From positions 1 through 34,895 of the forward strand of contig JADWMM010000046.1 of assembly GCA_015978205.1 (NCBI GenBank): DNA of 34,895 nt, given 5' to 3'. Source of the stretch: Alkaliphilus sp. NP8. Its GTDB lineage: Bacteria; Bacillota; Clostridia; Peptostreptococcales; Natronincolaceae. The notes under the pieces were generated by a model that saw only the letters and a program-made list of their open reading frames with translations, had not been told where the DNA came from and did no database searches. Positions 1-11,294 of the stretch are shown here, piece by piece (within the stretch, counting starts at the first letter, position 1; every line of letters begins with the position of its first letter). A program made the position numbers and the translations under genes.

Positions 1-38
1 AAGATAGTATCATTTATATATATTTTTTATTCTATATA

Positions 39-1706
39 TTATGCGTTTGCTGTTGCTCCACCTAAGAACATTTCCATATCATCTTCTACGTTTGTAATTC
101 CACCAATACCAAAGTTCTCGACTAATACGTTAGCTACATTTGGCGATAAGAATGCAGGAAGTGTTGGTCCTAAGTGAATGTTTTTAACTCCTAAGTGTAA
201 TAATGCAAGTAATACGATTACAGCTTTTTGCTCGTACCATGCAATATTATATGAAATTGGTAATTCATTAATATCATTTAATTCAAATACTTCTTTTAAT
301 TTTAATGCAATTAATGCTAATGAATAAGAGTCATTACATTGTCCAGCATCTAATACTCTTGGAATTCCTCCAATATCACCTAAGTCAAGTTTGTTGTATT
401 TATACTTTGCACAACCAGCTGTTAGAATTACTGTATCTTGTGGTAACTTTTGTGCAAAGTCTGTATAGTAATCTCTGCTCTTCATTCTACCATCACAGCC
501 AGCCATAACAAAGAATCTCTTAATAGCTCCAGATTTAACTGCATCTACAACTTTATCTGCTAATGCAAATACCTGTTCATGAGCAAATCCACCTACAATT
601 TCTCCACTTTCAATTTGGATAGGAGCATCACATTTTTTAGCATGCTGTATTATTTCACTAAAGTCTTTTGTACCATCTGCATTTTCTTTAACTCTCTTTA
701 AACCTTCAAATCCTACTGCTCCAGTTGTGTAAACTCTATCCTTATAAACATCCTTTGGAGGAACTAAACAGTTTGTTGTCATTACAATTGGTCCGTTGAA
801 TGATTCAAATTCTTTATCTTGTTTCCACCATGCATTTCCATAATTACCTACAAAATGGCTATACTTTTTAAATGCTGGATAATAATTTGCTGGAAGCATT
901 TCAGAGTGAGTATATACATCTACCCCAGTGTCTTCAGTTTGTTCAAGTAACTGTTCCATATCTTTTAAGTCGTGTCCACTTATTAAGATAGCTGGGTTAT
1001 TTCTAGTACCAATATTTACTTTTGTAATTTCTGGATCACCATATGATGAAGTATTAGCTTTATCTAATAAGGCCATTCCTTTAACACCATATTCTCCAGT
1101 TTTCATTGTAAGAGCTACTAAATCATCTGCAGTTAACTCGTCATTTAAAGTTTCAATTAAAGCTTCTTGCATAAATTTGTAAATTTCTTCATCTTCATGT
1201 TTTAAGTTATATGCATGCTCTACATAAGCAGCTAAACCTTTAACACCAAATACAATTAAACTTCTTAAAGATCTAACATCTTCATTTTCAATTGCTAAGT
1301 ATCCAGTTTCTGCAGCTTTAGCTTCAAATTCTTCTGCTGTATCTGCACTCCAATGTGCAGCATCATGTTTTATATGACCTACATTTACACCAGCATTAAT
1401 TACTGTTTTCTTTGTTTCTTCTCTTAATTCAATTGCATTCTTAATTCTATCAACAAAGACAGCTTTATCAAAGTTAGCATTTGTAATTGTTGCAAATAAT
1501 CCGTCAACTATAAACTTATCTGCTTTATTTGTATTAAGTTCTGCTTTTCTAGCTTCTAAATTATAAAATGAAATACCTTTTAATACATAGATTAATACGT
1601 CTTGTAAATTAGCTACATCACTTGTCTTTCCGCAAACACCTCTTACAGTACAACCTGTTCCTTTTGCCGCTTCTTGACATTGGTGACAAAACATTGAACC
1701 TGACAT
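39..1706 (-). CDS. hcp: Hybrid cluster protein (hydroxylamine reductase, class I)
   Basis: The 555-residue product is a full-length Hcp (prismane protein), a cytoplasmic Fe-S enzyme linked to NO/hydroxylamine detoxification and protein S-nitrosylation. The N-terminal cysteines C7, C10, C19 and C25 have the CX2C-X8-C-X5-C spacing of class I enzymes from strict anaerobes, not the class II spacing of E. coli. The hybrid-cluster ligands known for the family are all visible: H245, E269, C313, C404 (the persulfide position), C432, C457 and E492. The annotated ATG has an AAAGGATGAT ribosome binding site; M5 is a possible alternative start. It appears monocistronic, with a predicted promoter and a CRP/FNR-type operator upstream. 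No hcr reductase is adjacent. Identification is very secure; the physiological substrate is inferred from the family. Confidence 0.97.
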   Translation of the reverse strand: MSGSMFCHQCQEAAKGTGCTVRGVCGKTSDVANLQDVLIYVLKGISFYNLEARKAELNTNKADKFIVDGLFATITNANFDKAVFVDRIKNAIELREETKKTVINAGVNVGHIKHDAAHWSADTAEEFEAKAAETGYLAIENEDVRSLRSLIVFGVKGLAAYVEHAYNLKHEDEEIYKFMQEALIETLNDELTADDLVALTMKTGEYGVKGMALLDKANTSSYGDPEITKVNIGTRNNPAILISGHDLKDMEQLLEQTEDTGVDVYTHSEMLPANYYPAFKKYSHFVGNYGNAWWKQDKEFESFNGPIVMTTNCLVPPKDVYKDRVYTTGAVGFEGLKRVKENADGTKDFSEIIQHAKKCDAPIQIESGEIVGGFAHEQVFALADKVVDAVKSGAIKRFFVMAGCDGRMKSRDYYTDFAQKLPQDTVILTAGCAKYKYNKLDLGDIGGIPRVLDAGQCNDSYSLALIALKLKEVFELNDINELPISYNIAWYEQKAVIVLLALLHLGVKNIHLGPTLPAFLSPNVANVLVENFGIGGITNVEDDMEMFLGGATANA

Positions 1707-1782
1707 AATTCACATCATCCTTTCATACATAATTTATTTTATTTAAACTTAAATTTAAATTTTCTTAAGTTTCTATATGTAT

Positions 1783-1824
1783 ATACTATCATCGTTAAAA
1801 TACTATAACCGTGATATATGTCAC
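1783..1824 (-). promoter_or_regulatory. hcp promoter with CRP/FNR-type activator site
   Basis: On the minus strand an extended -10 (TGA followed by TAGTAT, 1791-1783) puts the start near 1776. A dyad GTGA-N6-TCAC lies at 1811-1824 and its centre (1817.5) falls at -41.5, the class II position used by CRP/FNR-family activators that replace a -35 element. No good -35 hexamer is present. The likely regulator type is HcpR, the CRP/FNR-family regulator of hcp genes in anaerobes; its gene is not in the window. The dyad and spacing are seen directly; the regulator is inferred. Confidence 0.6.
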
Positions 1825-1893
1825 TCATTGTTTTGATTTTTATCACCTTTTTGTTGTTTTCATGTTAAAATATATAGCTCCAAAATTCATTGT

Positions 1894-3276
1894 TTATGTT
1901 ACAGTAGATATAGTTTCTTGCAACCCTTCCATTGGTGCAAGTTGTTTATTATATATATATTTAAGAAATACAACACTTACAATTACTGAGATTACTTCGG
2001 CTAATGGGTATGACCACCATATTAAATTTATTTCGCCTAATGTGGATAATGCATAAGCAGCAGGCAGTAAGACTACTAATTGTCTTGAAGCTTCATTAAT
2101 AAGGCTTAATAATCCATTGCCAAAGGCTTGATATACCGCACCTGATACAATACTAACACCAGCAAAAATATAACTTAGACTTATAATACGTAGAGCTGGA
2201 ATTCCAATGCTGAACATATCTTCTGATGCACTAAAAAGTGCTAATATCTTTTCAGGAAATACTTGAATTAAGACTAAACCAACAATCATAATGTATAATG
2301 CATATATGATACTCAATCTTATGGTTTCAGTAAGTCGCTCTTTTTTATTTGCACCATAATTATATGCAATAATAGGAATCATACCATTGTTCAAACCAAA
2401 AACAGGCATAAATACAAAACTTTGTAGTTTAAAATAAATTCCAAAAACAGCAACAGCAGTGGAAGAAAATTTAACTAAAATGTTGTTTATTCCATAGGTA
2501 GTAACGGAAGTGATACCTACCATAATAATAGATGGAATACCTACCGAATAAATCTCTTTAATAACTCTTAGATTTGGACGAATATCCTTTATTCTAATAC
2601 TTATTTCTTTATTTACTGTAAGATTAAAAATAATAACAAGAATAGCTGCCACTATTTGGCCACTAACTGTAGCCACTGCTGCTCCAGTTATTCCCAGTTT
2701 TGGCATACCAAACAGTCCAAATATCAAAATAGGATCAAGGATAATATTAATAATAGCACCCGTTCCTTGACTAATCATTGTGTAAAAAGTTTTACCTGTA
2801 GATTGTAGTAATCGTTCAAATATAATCTGAATAAATATACCAATAGATCCTATACAAATAATACTTAAATAGGAAACTCCATATTCAATAATTTGTGCAT
2901 CATTAGTTTGAGATATAAAATAAGCCTTTGTAAAGAAAACACCAAATATTAAAAATATAACATAACTAAATAATCCTAATAAAATACCATTATTAGCTGT
3001 AATATTAGATTTTTCGAAGTCCTTTTCTCCAAGTGTTCTAGAAAGCAGGGCATTAATACCCACACCAGTTCCTACAGCTATAGCAATTATAAGGTGCTGT
3101 ATAGGAAAAGCCAAAGAAACTGCAGTCAATGCATCTTCACTGATTTTAGCTACAAATATACTATCAACTACGTTGTAAAGAGCTTGAACCAACATAGATA
3201 TCATAATAGGTAATGACATACTTATTAAAAGTTTTTTAATAGGCATAACACCCATCTTATTTTCTTTTGCTTGCAA
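1894..3276 (-). CDS. MATE family multidrug efflux transporter
   Basis: This is a 460-residue polytopic membrane protein with about 12 hydrophobic segments in two six-helix halves, as expected for a MATE antiporter that exports cationic drugs using Na+ or H+. The N-terminal stretch with PIKKLLISMSLPIM and the ALYNVVDSIFVA segment are typical of MepA-like clostridial MATE proteins. The chosen start is TTG (3276-3274), 7 bases after a strong GGAGG at 3288-3284. An ATG at 3281-3279 is out of frame and only 2 bases from the Shine-Dalgarno, so it is not the start; M8 is an in-frame alternative. The gene is monocistronic. The substrate cannot be told from sequence. Confidence 0.93.
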   Translation of the reverse strand: MQAKENKMGVMPIKKLLISMSLPIMISMLVQALYNVVDSIFVAKISEDALTAVSLAFPIQHLIIAIAVGTGVGINALLSRTLGEKDFEKSNITANNGILLGLFSYVIFLIFGVFFTKAYFISQTNDAQIIEYGVSYLSIICIGSIGIFIQIIFERLLQSTGKTFYTMISQGTGAIINIILDPILIFGLFGMPKLGITGAAVATVSGQIVAAILVIIFNLTVNKEISIRIKDIRPNLRVIKEIYSVGIPSIIMVGITSVTTYGINNILVKFSSTAVAVFGIYFKLQSFVFMPVFGLNNGMIPIIAYNYGANKKERLTETIRLSIIYALYIMIVGLVLIQVFPEKILALFSASEDMFSIGIPALRIISLSYIFAGVSIVSGAVYQAFGNGLLSLINEASRQLVVLLPAAYALSTLGEINLIWWSYPLAEVISVIVSVVFLKYIYNKQLAPMEGLQETISTVT

Positions 3277-3418
3277 AACATTTCCTCCTTAAGTGTATAA
3301 TTAAAATTAGTCATAAACTTCATTATATACACTTTTAGCTAAAAAAGCTAGAGGGAAATATTTTGTAAGTGAATTACATCATGACTAGCATATAGAAAAC
3401 CTTTATTTTTATGGTTTT

Positions 3419-3622
3419 AATTTCCATATGTTAAGACATACTCATGCAACTATGCTTTTAGAAGCTGGAATAAGTCCAAAAGTAGTACAGGAAAGATTAG
3501 GCCACTCCACAGTATCTATTGCCTTAGATACCTACTCCCATATAACTATTGAGTTTCAGAAAACAGCTGTACTTGAATATGAAAAATACTTACAAAAAAA
3601 TAAAGTGTCCAATCTAAAGTAA
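3419..3622 (+). pseudogene. C-terminal fragment of a tyrosine recombinase (phage-type integrase)
   Basis: About 65 codons encode only the end of an integrase catalytic domain. The box II motif is seen as FHMLRHTHAT (HxxR), followed by LGHS and the nucleophile region DTYSH. An in-frame ATG exists at 3428, but the HxxR histidine lies one codon upstream of it, and the reading frame closes at a TAG (3386-3388). The N-terminal arm-binding and core-binding domains and the first catalytic arginine are absent. It is therefore a non-functional relic of an integrated phage or conjugative element. The family call is secure; the parent element is unknown. Confidence 0.85.
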
Positions 3623-3647
3623 TAAAATTAAACCTTAGATTGGACAC
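3605..3647 (-). terminator. Predicted terminator of groESL
   Basis: A perfect 13-bp inverted repeat (3605-3617 with 3635-3647, 17-base loop) is followed on the minus strand by a U-rich run (3604-3593). It lies about 80 bases beyond the groEL stop and overlaps the end of the integrase relic. The right arm is also part of a short direct repeat (AGATTGGACA at 3637-3646 and 3648-3657), so part of this sequence may instead derive from integrase arm sites of the lost element. Confidence 0.5.
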
Positions 3648-3725
3648 AGATTGGACAGAGTGGATTTTGAAGGTTATAAACACCCCTCAAACCCAGTAAC
3701 TATCTCATTCAGTTGTGCAAGTGGC

Positions 3726-5375
<1,650 letters not shown>

Positions 5376-5431
5376 CTAGTATTTATTTTTTCATTAAATT
5401 TCTTACTTGTTTCTATATGTAGTTATTGCAT

Positions 5432-5719
<288 letters not shown>

Positions 5720-5772
5720 TCAAACCTCCTTAAAAAAGTTTTTATTATTTTTAATACATTGTTTTTTATTTG

Positions 5773-5799
5773 TTAGCACTCGTAATAAGTGAGTGCTAA
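5773..5799 (-). promoter_or_regulatory. CIRCE operator (HrcA binding site)
   Basis: The sequence is an exact match to the CIRCE consensus TTAGCACTC-N9-GAGTGCTAA. It sits in the 5' leader of groES, directly after the predicted transcription start. In Firmicutes this element is bound by the repressor HrcA and links groESL expression to protein-folding stress. The hrcA gene is not in the window. Confidence 0.98.
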
Positions 5800-5809
5800 T
5801 TACATCTAT

Positions 5810-5838
5810 ATGTTACATAAAAGTAATTTTACTATCAA
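5810..5838 (-). promoter_or_regulatory. Sigma-A promoter of groESL
   Basis: On the minus strand a -35 TTGATA (5838-5833) and a -10 TAACAT (5815-5810) are separated by 17 bases. The predicted start near 5803 places CIRCE at about +5 to +31, the usual arrangement for HrcA-repressed groE promoters. Confidence 0.6.
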
Positions 5839-5959
5839 ACACCAACAGTGGCTATTATATTCAAATAAATAGAAATATATTCGTTTTTTTGCTTCAATCT
5901 TAATATTTCACTGTTTTACTATTTTTTTAGAATTTTTCATTATTTTCTAAATATAATAG

Positions 5960-6670
5960 TTAAAATCCTATAGCTGCTGCTACCTTTAACAGATAAGGCT
6001 GTATAGCATAATATATTATAGGTATGAATACAGCTGGTAGCATATTTCCTACCTTTATTCTTTTTATGTCCATTATATTTATTGAAACAGCCATAATTAG
6101 CAGTCCACCTACAGCAGACATTTCTGTTATTACGCTCTGTACTAAAAACGGCTTAATAAATGTAGCTGTAATCGTAATTAGACCTTGGTAAACAAAAACT
6201 GCTATAGATGAAAAAGCAACTCCTATTCCTAAAGTAGAAGCGAATATTACTGATGTTATTCCATCTATAAGAGATTTAGCAAATAAAATTTCATGATTGC
6301 CAGTCAATCCACTTTCTAAGGCTCCCATAATAGCCATGGCTCCAATACAGTATACTAAACTGCCAGTAATAAACCCTTTGGCTATTCCTCCTTCTTTAGC
6401 TCCTACCTTTCTTTCTATTAACAACCCAACCTTCTCAAGTCCTTTTTCAATATTAATGGCTTCACCTATTATAGTACCTATAACAACGCTTGAAATCATA
6501 AGTAATATATCTTGTCCACCGGTTGCTCCTGATAAACCAATAATAAAAACACTTAGCCCTAATCCTTGTATTATTGTTACTTTATAACTTTCTGGAATTC
6601 CTTTTTTAAAGAGAACCCCTGAAATTCCTCCAAATATTATTGCTACAGCATTTACAATAGTTCCTATCAT
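5960..6670 (-). CDS. DUF554 family membrane protein
   Basis: The 236-residue product is a hydrophobic protein of the DUF554 (YdfK/YqgA-like) family, recognised from the N-terminal MIGTIVNAVAIIFGGISG, the GQDILLMISSVVIGTIIGEAINIE segment and the SLVYCIGAMAIMGALESGL motif. About seven membrane segments can be drawn. The molecular function of the family is not established; a transport role has been suggested only by its architecture. It starts 31 bases downstream of the DNA glycosylase gene and is probably co-transcribed with it. No strong terminator was seen after it. Confidence 0.85.
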   Translation of the reverse strand: MIGTIVNAVAIIFGGISGVLFKKGIPESYKVTIIQGLGLSVFIIGLSGATGGQDILLMISSVVIGTIIGEAINIEKGLEKVGLLIERKVGAKEGGIAKGFITGSLVYCIGAMAIMGALESGLTGNHEILFAKSLIDGITSVIFASTLGIGVAFSSIAVFVYQGLITITATFIKPFLVQSVITEMSAVGGLLIMAVSINIMDIKRIKVGNMLPAVFIPIIYYAIQPYLLKVAAAIGF

Positions 6671-6701
6671 CTTTTGTCCCCCGCTATTTCAATATTAAAT
6701 T

Positions 6702-7580
6702 TTATTTTTTACCTATTCCTAATTCTCTTGCATAATAGAATAAATACTGCTGAGCATATCCAGCATACTTACCATATTTTTCTCTAGCAAATTGTTCAAT
6801 TTTTTTATTAGGTGTATCTTTATGAAAGTAAAAATGCTCCATAACTCTTTTTACCCACACATCTACTGGAACGGCTTCAACTTTTTCCATAGCAAAAATC
6901 AAAATACAATTGGCTACTTTAGGGCCTACACCAGCAAATTCACGCATTGATTTAGAACAATCTTCACTATTTAATTTCTTAATTTCTTCTAATAAAATCT
7001 TTTCGTCTACAACTTTTTTAGCCGTGTTTAGAATATACTTAGATCTATATCCTACTCCACATGTCTTTAATTGTTCTTCAGATATATTATATATATCTTT
7101 TGGGCTAGGGAATTTATAATAATCTTTACCTTTATATTCTCCTATGTATTGTCCAAAATTTTTGCTGATAAGTTCTATTGACTTTTTTATACGTGGTATT
7201 GCATTATTAGCGGAAATAATAAATGAAATTAGAGTTTCCCAAGGGTCCTGTTTAAGTATTCTAATACCTTCTCCAAACTTTGTAGCTTCTTTCATAACAT
7301 CGTCATTTTTATTTAGATATTCCTTAATTTCACCATAATCAGTATTCAAGTCGAAGTAATTTAACCATATATTATTAAAGTCTTCTATATTTGTATTATC
7401 AAAAATAATACTATTATTTTCTTGTTTTACATTTAAAATTTTACCAAAAGCAACCCCAGTATAGCTACCATCATCCTGTAAATCCCATCTAAAGCATTGA
7501 CCACACTCAAAAATATGCTTAGGGTTAAAGTTTTTTAAGTTATTTACTATAACTTTATTGCATTCATATGTAATTTCCAA
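6702..7580 (-). CDS. 8-oxoguanine DNA glycosylase (OGG1-type, HhH-GPD family)
   Basis: The 292-residue product resembles bacterial OGG proteins, bifunctional base-excision enzymes that remove oxidised guanine and nick the abasic site. The N-terminal OGG domain contains FECGQCFRW (24-32). The helix-hairpin-helix/GPD motif reads AGVGPKVANC, with the catalytic lysine at K221 and the catalytic aspartate at D240 in VPVDVW. The predicted start is TTG (7580-7578), preceded by AGGAG at suitable spacing; no nearby in-frame ATG exists. The gene leads a probable two-gene unit with the DUF554 gene. A 3-methyladenine specificity is less likely given the OGG_N domain. Confidence 0.9.
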   Translation of the reverse strand: MEITYECNKVIVNNLKNFNPKHIFECGQCFRWDLQDDGSYTGVAFGKILNVKQENNSIIFDNTNIEDFNNIWLNYFDLNTDYGEIKEYLNKNDDVMKEATKFGEGIRILKQDPWETLISFIISANNAIPRIKKSIELISKNFGQYIGEYKGKDYYKFPSPKDIYNISEEQLKTCGVGYRSKYILNTAKKVVDEKILLEEIKKLNSEDCSKSMREFAGVGPKVANCILIFAMEKVEAVPVDVWVKRVMEHFYFHKDTPNKKIEQFAREKYGKYAGYAQQYLFYYARELGIGKK

Positions 7581-7957
7581 AGTTTCCTACTCCTTTCTGT
7601 ATATTATATTTAGCTCATAATATTGAAAGATAATATTAATTTCTTTCTATATAATATCACAAACTACATTAATAAGTAATAAATACTACTTTAATTTTAC
7701 CGTATTAATAGAAAATTTATACAAATAGAACTTACATTATAATAATCTTTTATTTATAAACTTTTATATACAGTACAGCCTTCACAAATAGTTAATTTTA
7801 ATGTATTATTAATTACAAAGCAATTAAGCATAAAGAAAACTTTTGGTATTCTAAATTTATAATTTTATTACTTAAAACAAGTTCTATGAATGTACTATTT
7901 CTTTGTGGTTATAATGCTTTATATATAATAGTAAATATTTAAATAGGAGGATTTGTC
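7581..7957. other. 377-bp intergenic region between divergent genes
   Basis: This very AT-rich stretch separates the glycosylase gene (minus) from the F420-ligase-family gene (plus). TATAAT -10-like hexamers for the plus-strand gene occur at 7910-7915 and 7924-7929 but have no good -35 partner. A TAGGAGGA ribosome binding site lies just before 7958. No coding potential, hairpin of note or known RNA motif was seen. Confidence 0.5.
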
Positions 7958-8674
7958 ATGGATCAACCTCAACAAATGATGGCTAACAATGGTAAGGAAC
8001 TTAGTGTGGAAATTGGAGATAAAAAATTTGCTAGAATTCCAGTTAAAACACATTTAGTTAAACGAGAAGACAATATTATAGATGTAACAGGTAAATATTT
8101 AAAAGGTAAAATTAAAGAAGGAGATATAGTATTTGTAACTGAAAAAATAGTAGGTATTACTCAAGGGCGAGCTATTCCTTTAAAAGAAATAAATCCTAGT
8201 CCACTGGCTACTTTTCTTTCTAATTATGTAACTAAAACTCCTGCAGGTATAGGTCTTGGAATGCCTGAAACTATGGAAATGGCTATTAGAGAATGTGGTG
8301 CTCCTAGAATATTATTGGCTGCAATAGTTGGAGCTATTACTAAAATACTTTTTAGACGAAAAGGTGACTTTTATAGAATCGCCGGACCAAAGGCTCGAGC
8401 TATCGATGGTCCTACAGCTCACACAATACCACCATACAACGAACATGTAGTGTTAGGTCCTGCCCATCCAAGTAAAGTTGCAACAGAAATTAGTAATTCT
8501 TTAGGTGGTGTTAAGGTTGTTATTTCAGACATTAATGATCTAGGCGGAAATATATTAGGTGCATCTCATAACGATATAAATATTGATGAAGTAGTTCAAA
8601 TTCTACAAGATAACCCATTAGGGCAAGGTCACGAACAAACACCTATGGGGATTATTAGAGAATTATCTAGATAA
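7958..8674 (+). CDS. Coenzyme F420-0:L-glutamate ligase family protein (orphan)
   Basis: The 238-residue product matches the CofE/FbiB-type F420 ligase fold family (PF01996). Recognisable parts are the RIPVKTHLVKREDNII start, the GDIVFVTEKIVGITQGRAIP segment, the central GPKARAIDGPT region and the SDINDLGGNILGAS segment near the C-terminus. In F420 producers the family adds glutamates to F420-0 with GTP. No F420 gene lies nearby and clostridia of this type are not known to make F420, so the real substrate is probably different. The gene stands alone on the plus strand, with a good TAGGAGGA ribosome binding site and a strong terminator. Confidence 0.85.
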   Translation: MDQPQQMMANNGKELSVEIGDKKFARIPVKTHLVKREDNIIDVTGKYLKGKIKEGDIVFVTEKIVGITQGRAIPLKEINPSPLATFLSNYVTKTPAGIGLGMPETMEMAIRECGAPRILLAAIVGAITKILFRRKGDFYRIAGPKARAIDGPTAHTIPPYNEHVVLGPAHPSKVATEISNSLGGVKVVISDINDLGGNILGASHNDINIDEVVQILQDNPLGQGHEQTPMGIIRELSR

Positions 8675-8697
8675 CTTGATATCACTTGAATTTAATA

Positions 8698-8747
8698 AAA
8701 AACACAAAAGGATTACAGTTTTTAATGTGTAATCCTTTTGTGTTTTT
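8698..8747. terminator. Bidirectional terminator between convergent genes
   Basis: A perfect 20-bp inverted repeat (8698-8717 with 8728-8747) has a 10-base loop and A/T flanks that give a U-run on either strand. It serves the F420-ligase-family gene on the plus strand and the ABC permease gene on the minus strand; the permease stop codon (8748-8746) overlaps the stem. Confidence 0.9.
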
Positions 8748-10431
8748 ATTCAATTTCTCTAAGTCTTTTAGTGGCAAATTTACTTAATGCTTTAAATAGT
8801 ATAACTGAAATCACTGTGAAAATTAACCCAATTAATAAATAACTAGCTATCATATTTAATTCAATTTTAATTACAGTATAACAAAGCACAGTATATCCAA
8901 CTAAATAAACTATTCCTACTAGCATAGAAAATAATACATTCATATTTTGTTTTACTGCTTTTTGAGGATTGTCCCAATCTAATATAGGTCTTGCTATATC
9001 TATAAGCATGGAGATTTCTATTATAGGTATGCTTCCCAAAACTCCTAATATAGTAACTACTATTATTGTTGATAATTTTAATGGTAATATAAATGATGCT
9101 CCACCAATTATAATAATTAATGCTAATATTTGAACTAATGCTGAACTTAATATTTTCCCCATAAGCTGATGCTCTACTTTTAAGGGAGCTACTCTTAAGA
9201 TCCAAAACTGTTTTCCTTCTCTTGAAAATGCAGTAGCACCTATACCGTTATTAGCCGCAATAAACATTATGAATCCAGCCATTATTAAATTAACTAAGAT
9301 AATATTGTTACTAGTATAAAAATCCGTAATTGTTTTAAGTATCATATCATCGCTACTAAAAAGTGGTATTGATAATGCAACTGGTATTATAATTACTGAG
9401 CCTATAGAATTCATCAAGAAAATAGGTGTTCTTATCAAGATTTTAATATCTTTTTCTAATACTGCTAAAATTGGATGTCTTATTTTTTCTATTTTTCTAC
9501 TTAGCTGCTTATTACTAAGATTCTTTTTCTTTGATGATACTTCCCCACCACCTATTAATCCTTTATAAAATACTTTTTCACTTACAGAAATCATCAAGAA
9601 AAATATTAAAACAGAAATACCTACAAATGTTAATAGTGAAAATAAACCACTACTATTATTAAAATTAATTAATGCATTAGATGCCCAAATACTCGGTGGA
9701 AAAGAAATTCCCATTTGATTAATTAAAATATTTCTTTCATTTATTAAAGTGGCAATATATTCAGCTTCTCCGCCCTGTGGAATATTACTTGCAGTTCTTT
9801 GAGTAATTATTTGAATTCCTAAAATTACTACTACCATTAAAACTCCACCCATCACTCTAAGTAAATCTCTTTTTCCCTTTATATTTGTATATCGCATAAA
9901 TATCATTGTTACTATAGTAGAAAGAGCTAGAGGAATAACTGGAATGGCAAATATTATTAAAATGCAATACAGCCAATATAAACCACTTAAACTACTTTGT
10001 ATTCCATATACTAATAAAATAGGTAATATAATTGGAAATACAGTTAAGTACTCATTTATCATTACAGTAAAAAATCGAGCTGTTAATATTGTACTTGGCT
10101 TAACAGGTAAAGGAACAAGAATTTGCATATCTTCTGCGTAATAAAACTTTGAAAATATATGAGATATTCCAAATATAAAAAGTATAATTTGAGATCCTAG
10201 TATTCCAATTAATAAAAGAACACCTTCCTGATTTATAGATTTTAAAGTTCCAAATGCGCCACTCAAAAGATTTATAAATCCAATATATATTGGTAATAAA
10301 GAAAGAAATGCAATAAAAAATATTACTGGTTGCCAAAGTTCCTTTTTCTGTTTAAAATATTTATATCTTATTGCAGAAATACCAAAATTAACATTTAAAT
10401 GCATTTTAATTAAAGAACCTAAACCTCTCAT
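8746..10431 (-). CDS. ABC-2 type transporter permease
   Basis: The 561-residue product is a large integral membrane protein with a dozen or so hydrophobic segments and a polar loop around residues 290-320 (KKKNLSNKQLSRKIEKIRHP). It fits the large single-chain permeases that pair with one ATPase in export systems. Its ATG overlaps the stop of the upstream ATPase gene by one base (TAATG), so the two are translationally coupled and form one exporter. The substrate is unknown; lipid, peptide or drug export are all possible. Confidence 0.85.
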   Translation of the reverse strand: MRGLGSLIKMHLNVNFGISAIRYKYFKQKKELWQPVIFFIAFLSLLPIYIGFINLLSGAFGTLKSINQEGVLLLIGILGSQIILFIFGISHIFSKFYYAEDMQILVPLPVKPSTILTARFFTVMINEYLTVFPIILPILLVYGIQSSLSGLYWLYCILIIFAIPVIPLALSTIVTMIFMRYTNIKGKRDLLRVMGGVLMVVVILGIQIITQRTASNIPQGGEAEYIATLINERNILINQMGISFPPSIWASNALINFNNSSGLFSLLTFVGISVLIFFLMISVSEKVFYKGLIGGGEVSSKKKNLSNKQLSRKIEKIRHPILAVLEKDIKILIRTPIFLMNSIGSVIIIPVALSIPLFSSDDMILKTITDFYTSNNIILVNLIMAGFIMFIAANNGIGATAFSREGKQFWILRVAPLKVEHQLMGKILSSALVQILALIIIIGGASFILPLKLSTIIVVTILGVLGSIPIIEISMLIDIARPILDWDNPQKAVKQNMNVLFSMLVGIVYLVGYTVLCYTVIKIELNMIASYLLIGLIFTVISVILFKALSKFATKRLREIE

Positions 10432-11153
10432 TATTCTGTCAACTCCAAAAATATATTTTCTAATGATTCTTTGTTCTTAGACTGATGTTTTAATTCATCC
10501 ATTGTTCCACATGCAATAATTTTACCTTTTCTTATAATAGCAATTCTATCACACAATCTTTCTGCAACCTCCAACACATGTGTTGAAAAAAATACAGATT
10601 TGCCTGCATTACATCTTTCACGCATTATTTCCTTTAGCTTAAAGGCAGATTTAGGATCTAACCCTACTAAAGGTTCATCTAATATAAAAATTTCAGGATC
10701 ATTTAATAATGCACCTATTAAAACAATTTTTTGCTTCATACCATGGGAATAACTTTTAATCAAATCGGTTGCTGAACTTTTTAGTTCAAATAGCTCTAAG
10801 TATTCATTGATTTTTTTACTTCTTTCATCTTTTGAAACTCCATACATGTCAGCCATAAAATTTAAATATTCAATACCAGTTAATCGTTCATATACTTCAT
10901 GATTATCTGGAACATAACTTATCATTTTTTTAGTTTCCAAAGAATGTTTCTCAAAATCCATTCCATTTATAGATATATTTCCTTTATCTTGCTTTAAAAG
11001 ACCTACTATCATTTTTAAGGTCGTGGTTTTCCCTGCACCATTAGGTCCTAAAAAACCAAATATTTCGCCCGAATTTACTTCAAAACTTATATTATCAACT
11101 GCTTTTAAAGCTCCATTATTATAAGACTTACTTACATTTTCTAGCTTTAACAT
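10431..11153 (-). CDS. ABC transporter ATP-binding protein
   Basis: The 240-residue product is the nucleotide-binding subunit of the adjacent exporter. It shows Walker A GPNGAGKTT (38-46), the family signature in the variant form YSHGMKQK instead of LSGGQ, Walker B FILDEPLVGLD, and the switch histidine in STHVLE. The variant signature is common in ABC-2 export ATPases. It is the first gene of a two-gene operon and overlaps the permease start. Confidence 0.95.
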   Translation of the reverse strand: MLKLENVSKSYNNGALKAVDNISFEVNSGEIFGFLGPNGAGKTTTLKMIVGLLKQDKGNISINGMDFEKHSLETKKMISYVPDNHEVYERLTGIEYLNFMADMYGVSKDERSKKINEYLELFELKSSATDLIKSYSHGMKQKIVLIGALLNDPEIFILDEPLVGLDPKSAFKLKEIMRERCNAGKSVFFSTHVLEVAERLCDRIAIIRKGKIIACGTMDELKHQSKNKESLENIFLELTE

Positions 11154-11184
11154 GTAATCATCTCCTATTTTAAATATTAATGAA

Positions 11185-11193
11185 ATTATAGCA
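11185..11193 (-). promoter_or_regulatory. Extended -10 promoter of the ABC exporter operon
   Basis: On the minus strand TGC is followed immediately by a perfect TATAAT (11190-11185), an extended -10 element 32 bases upstream of the ATPase start codon. No convincing -35 is present. Confidence 0.45.
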
Positions 11194-11294
11194 TAGTTTT
11201 TACAGCATTAATAGTTATAGGATGACTTAAAAACAGAGTGCTTTTTTAAATACCTTATTTTTGTTCTTTAAGAAAGTATCCCTTATTAAGCAAT

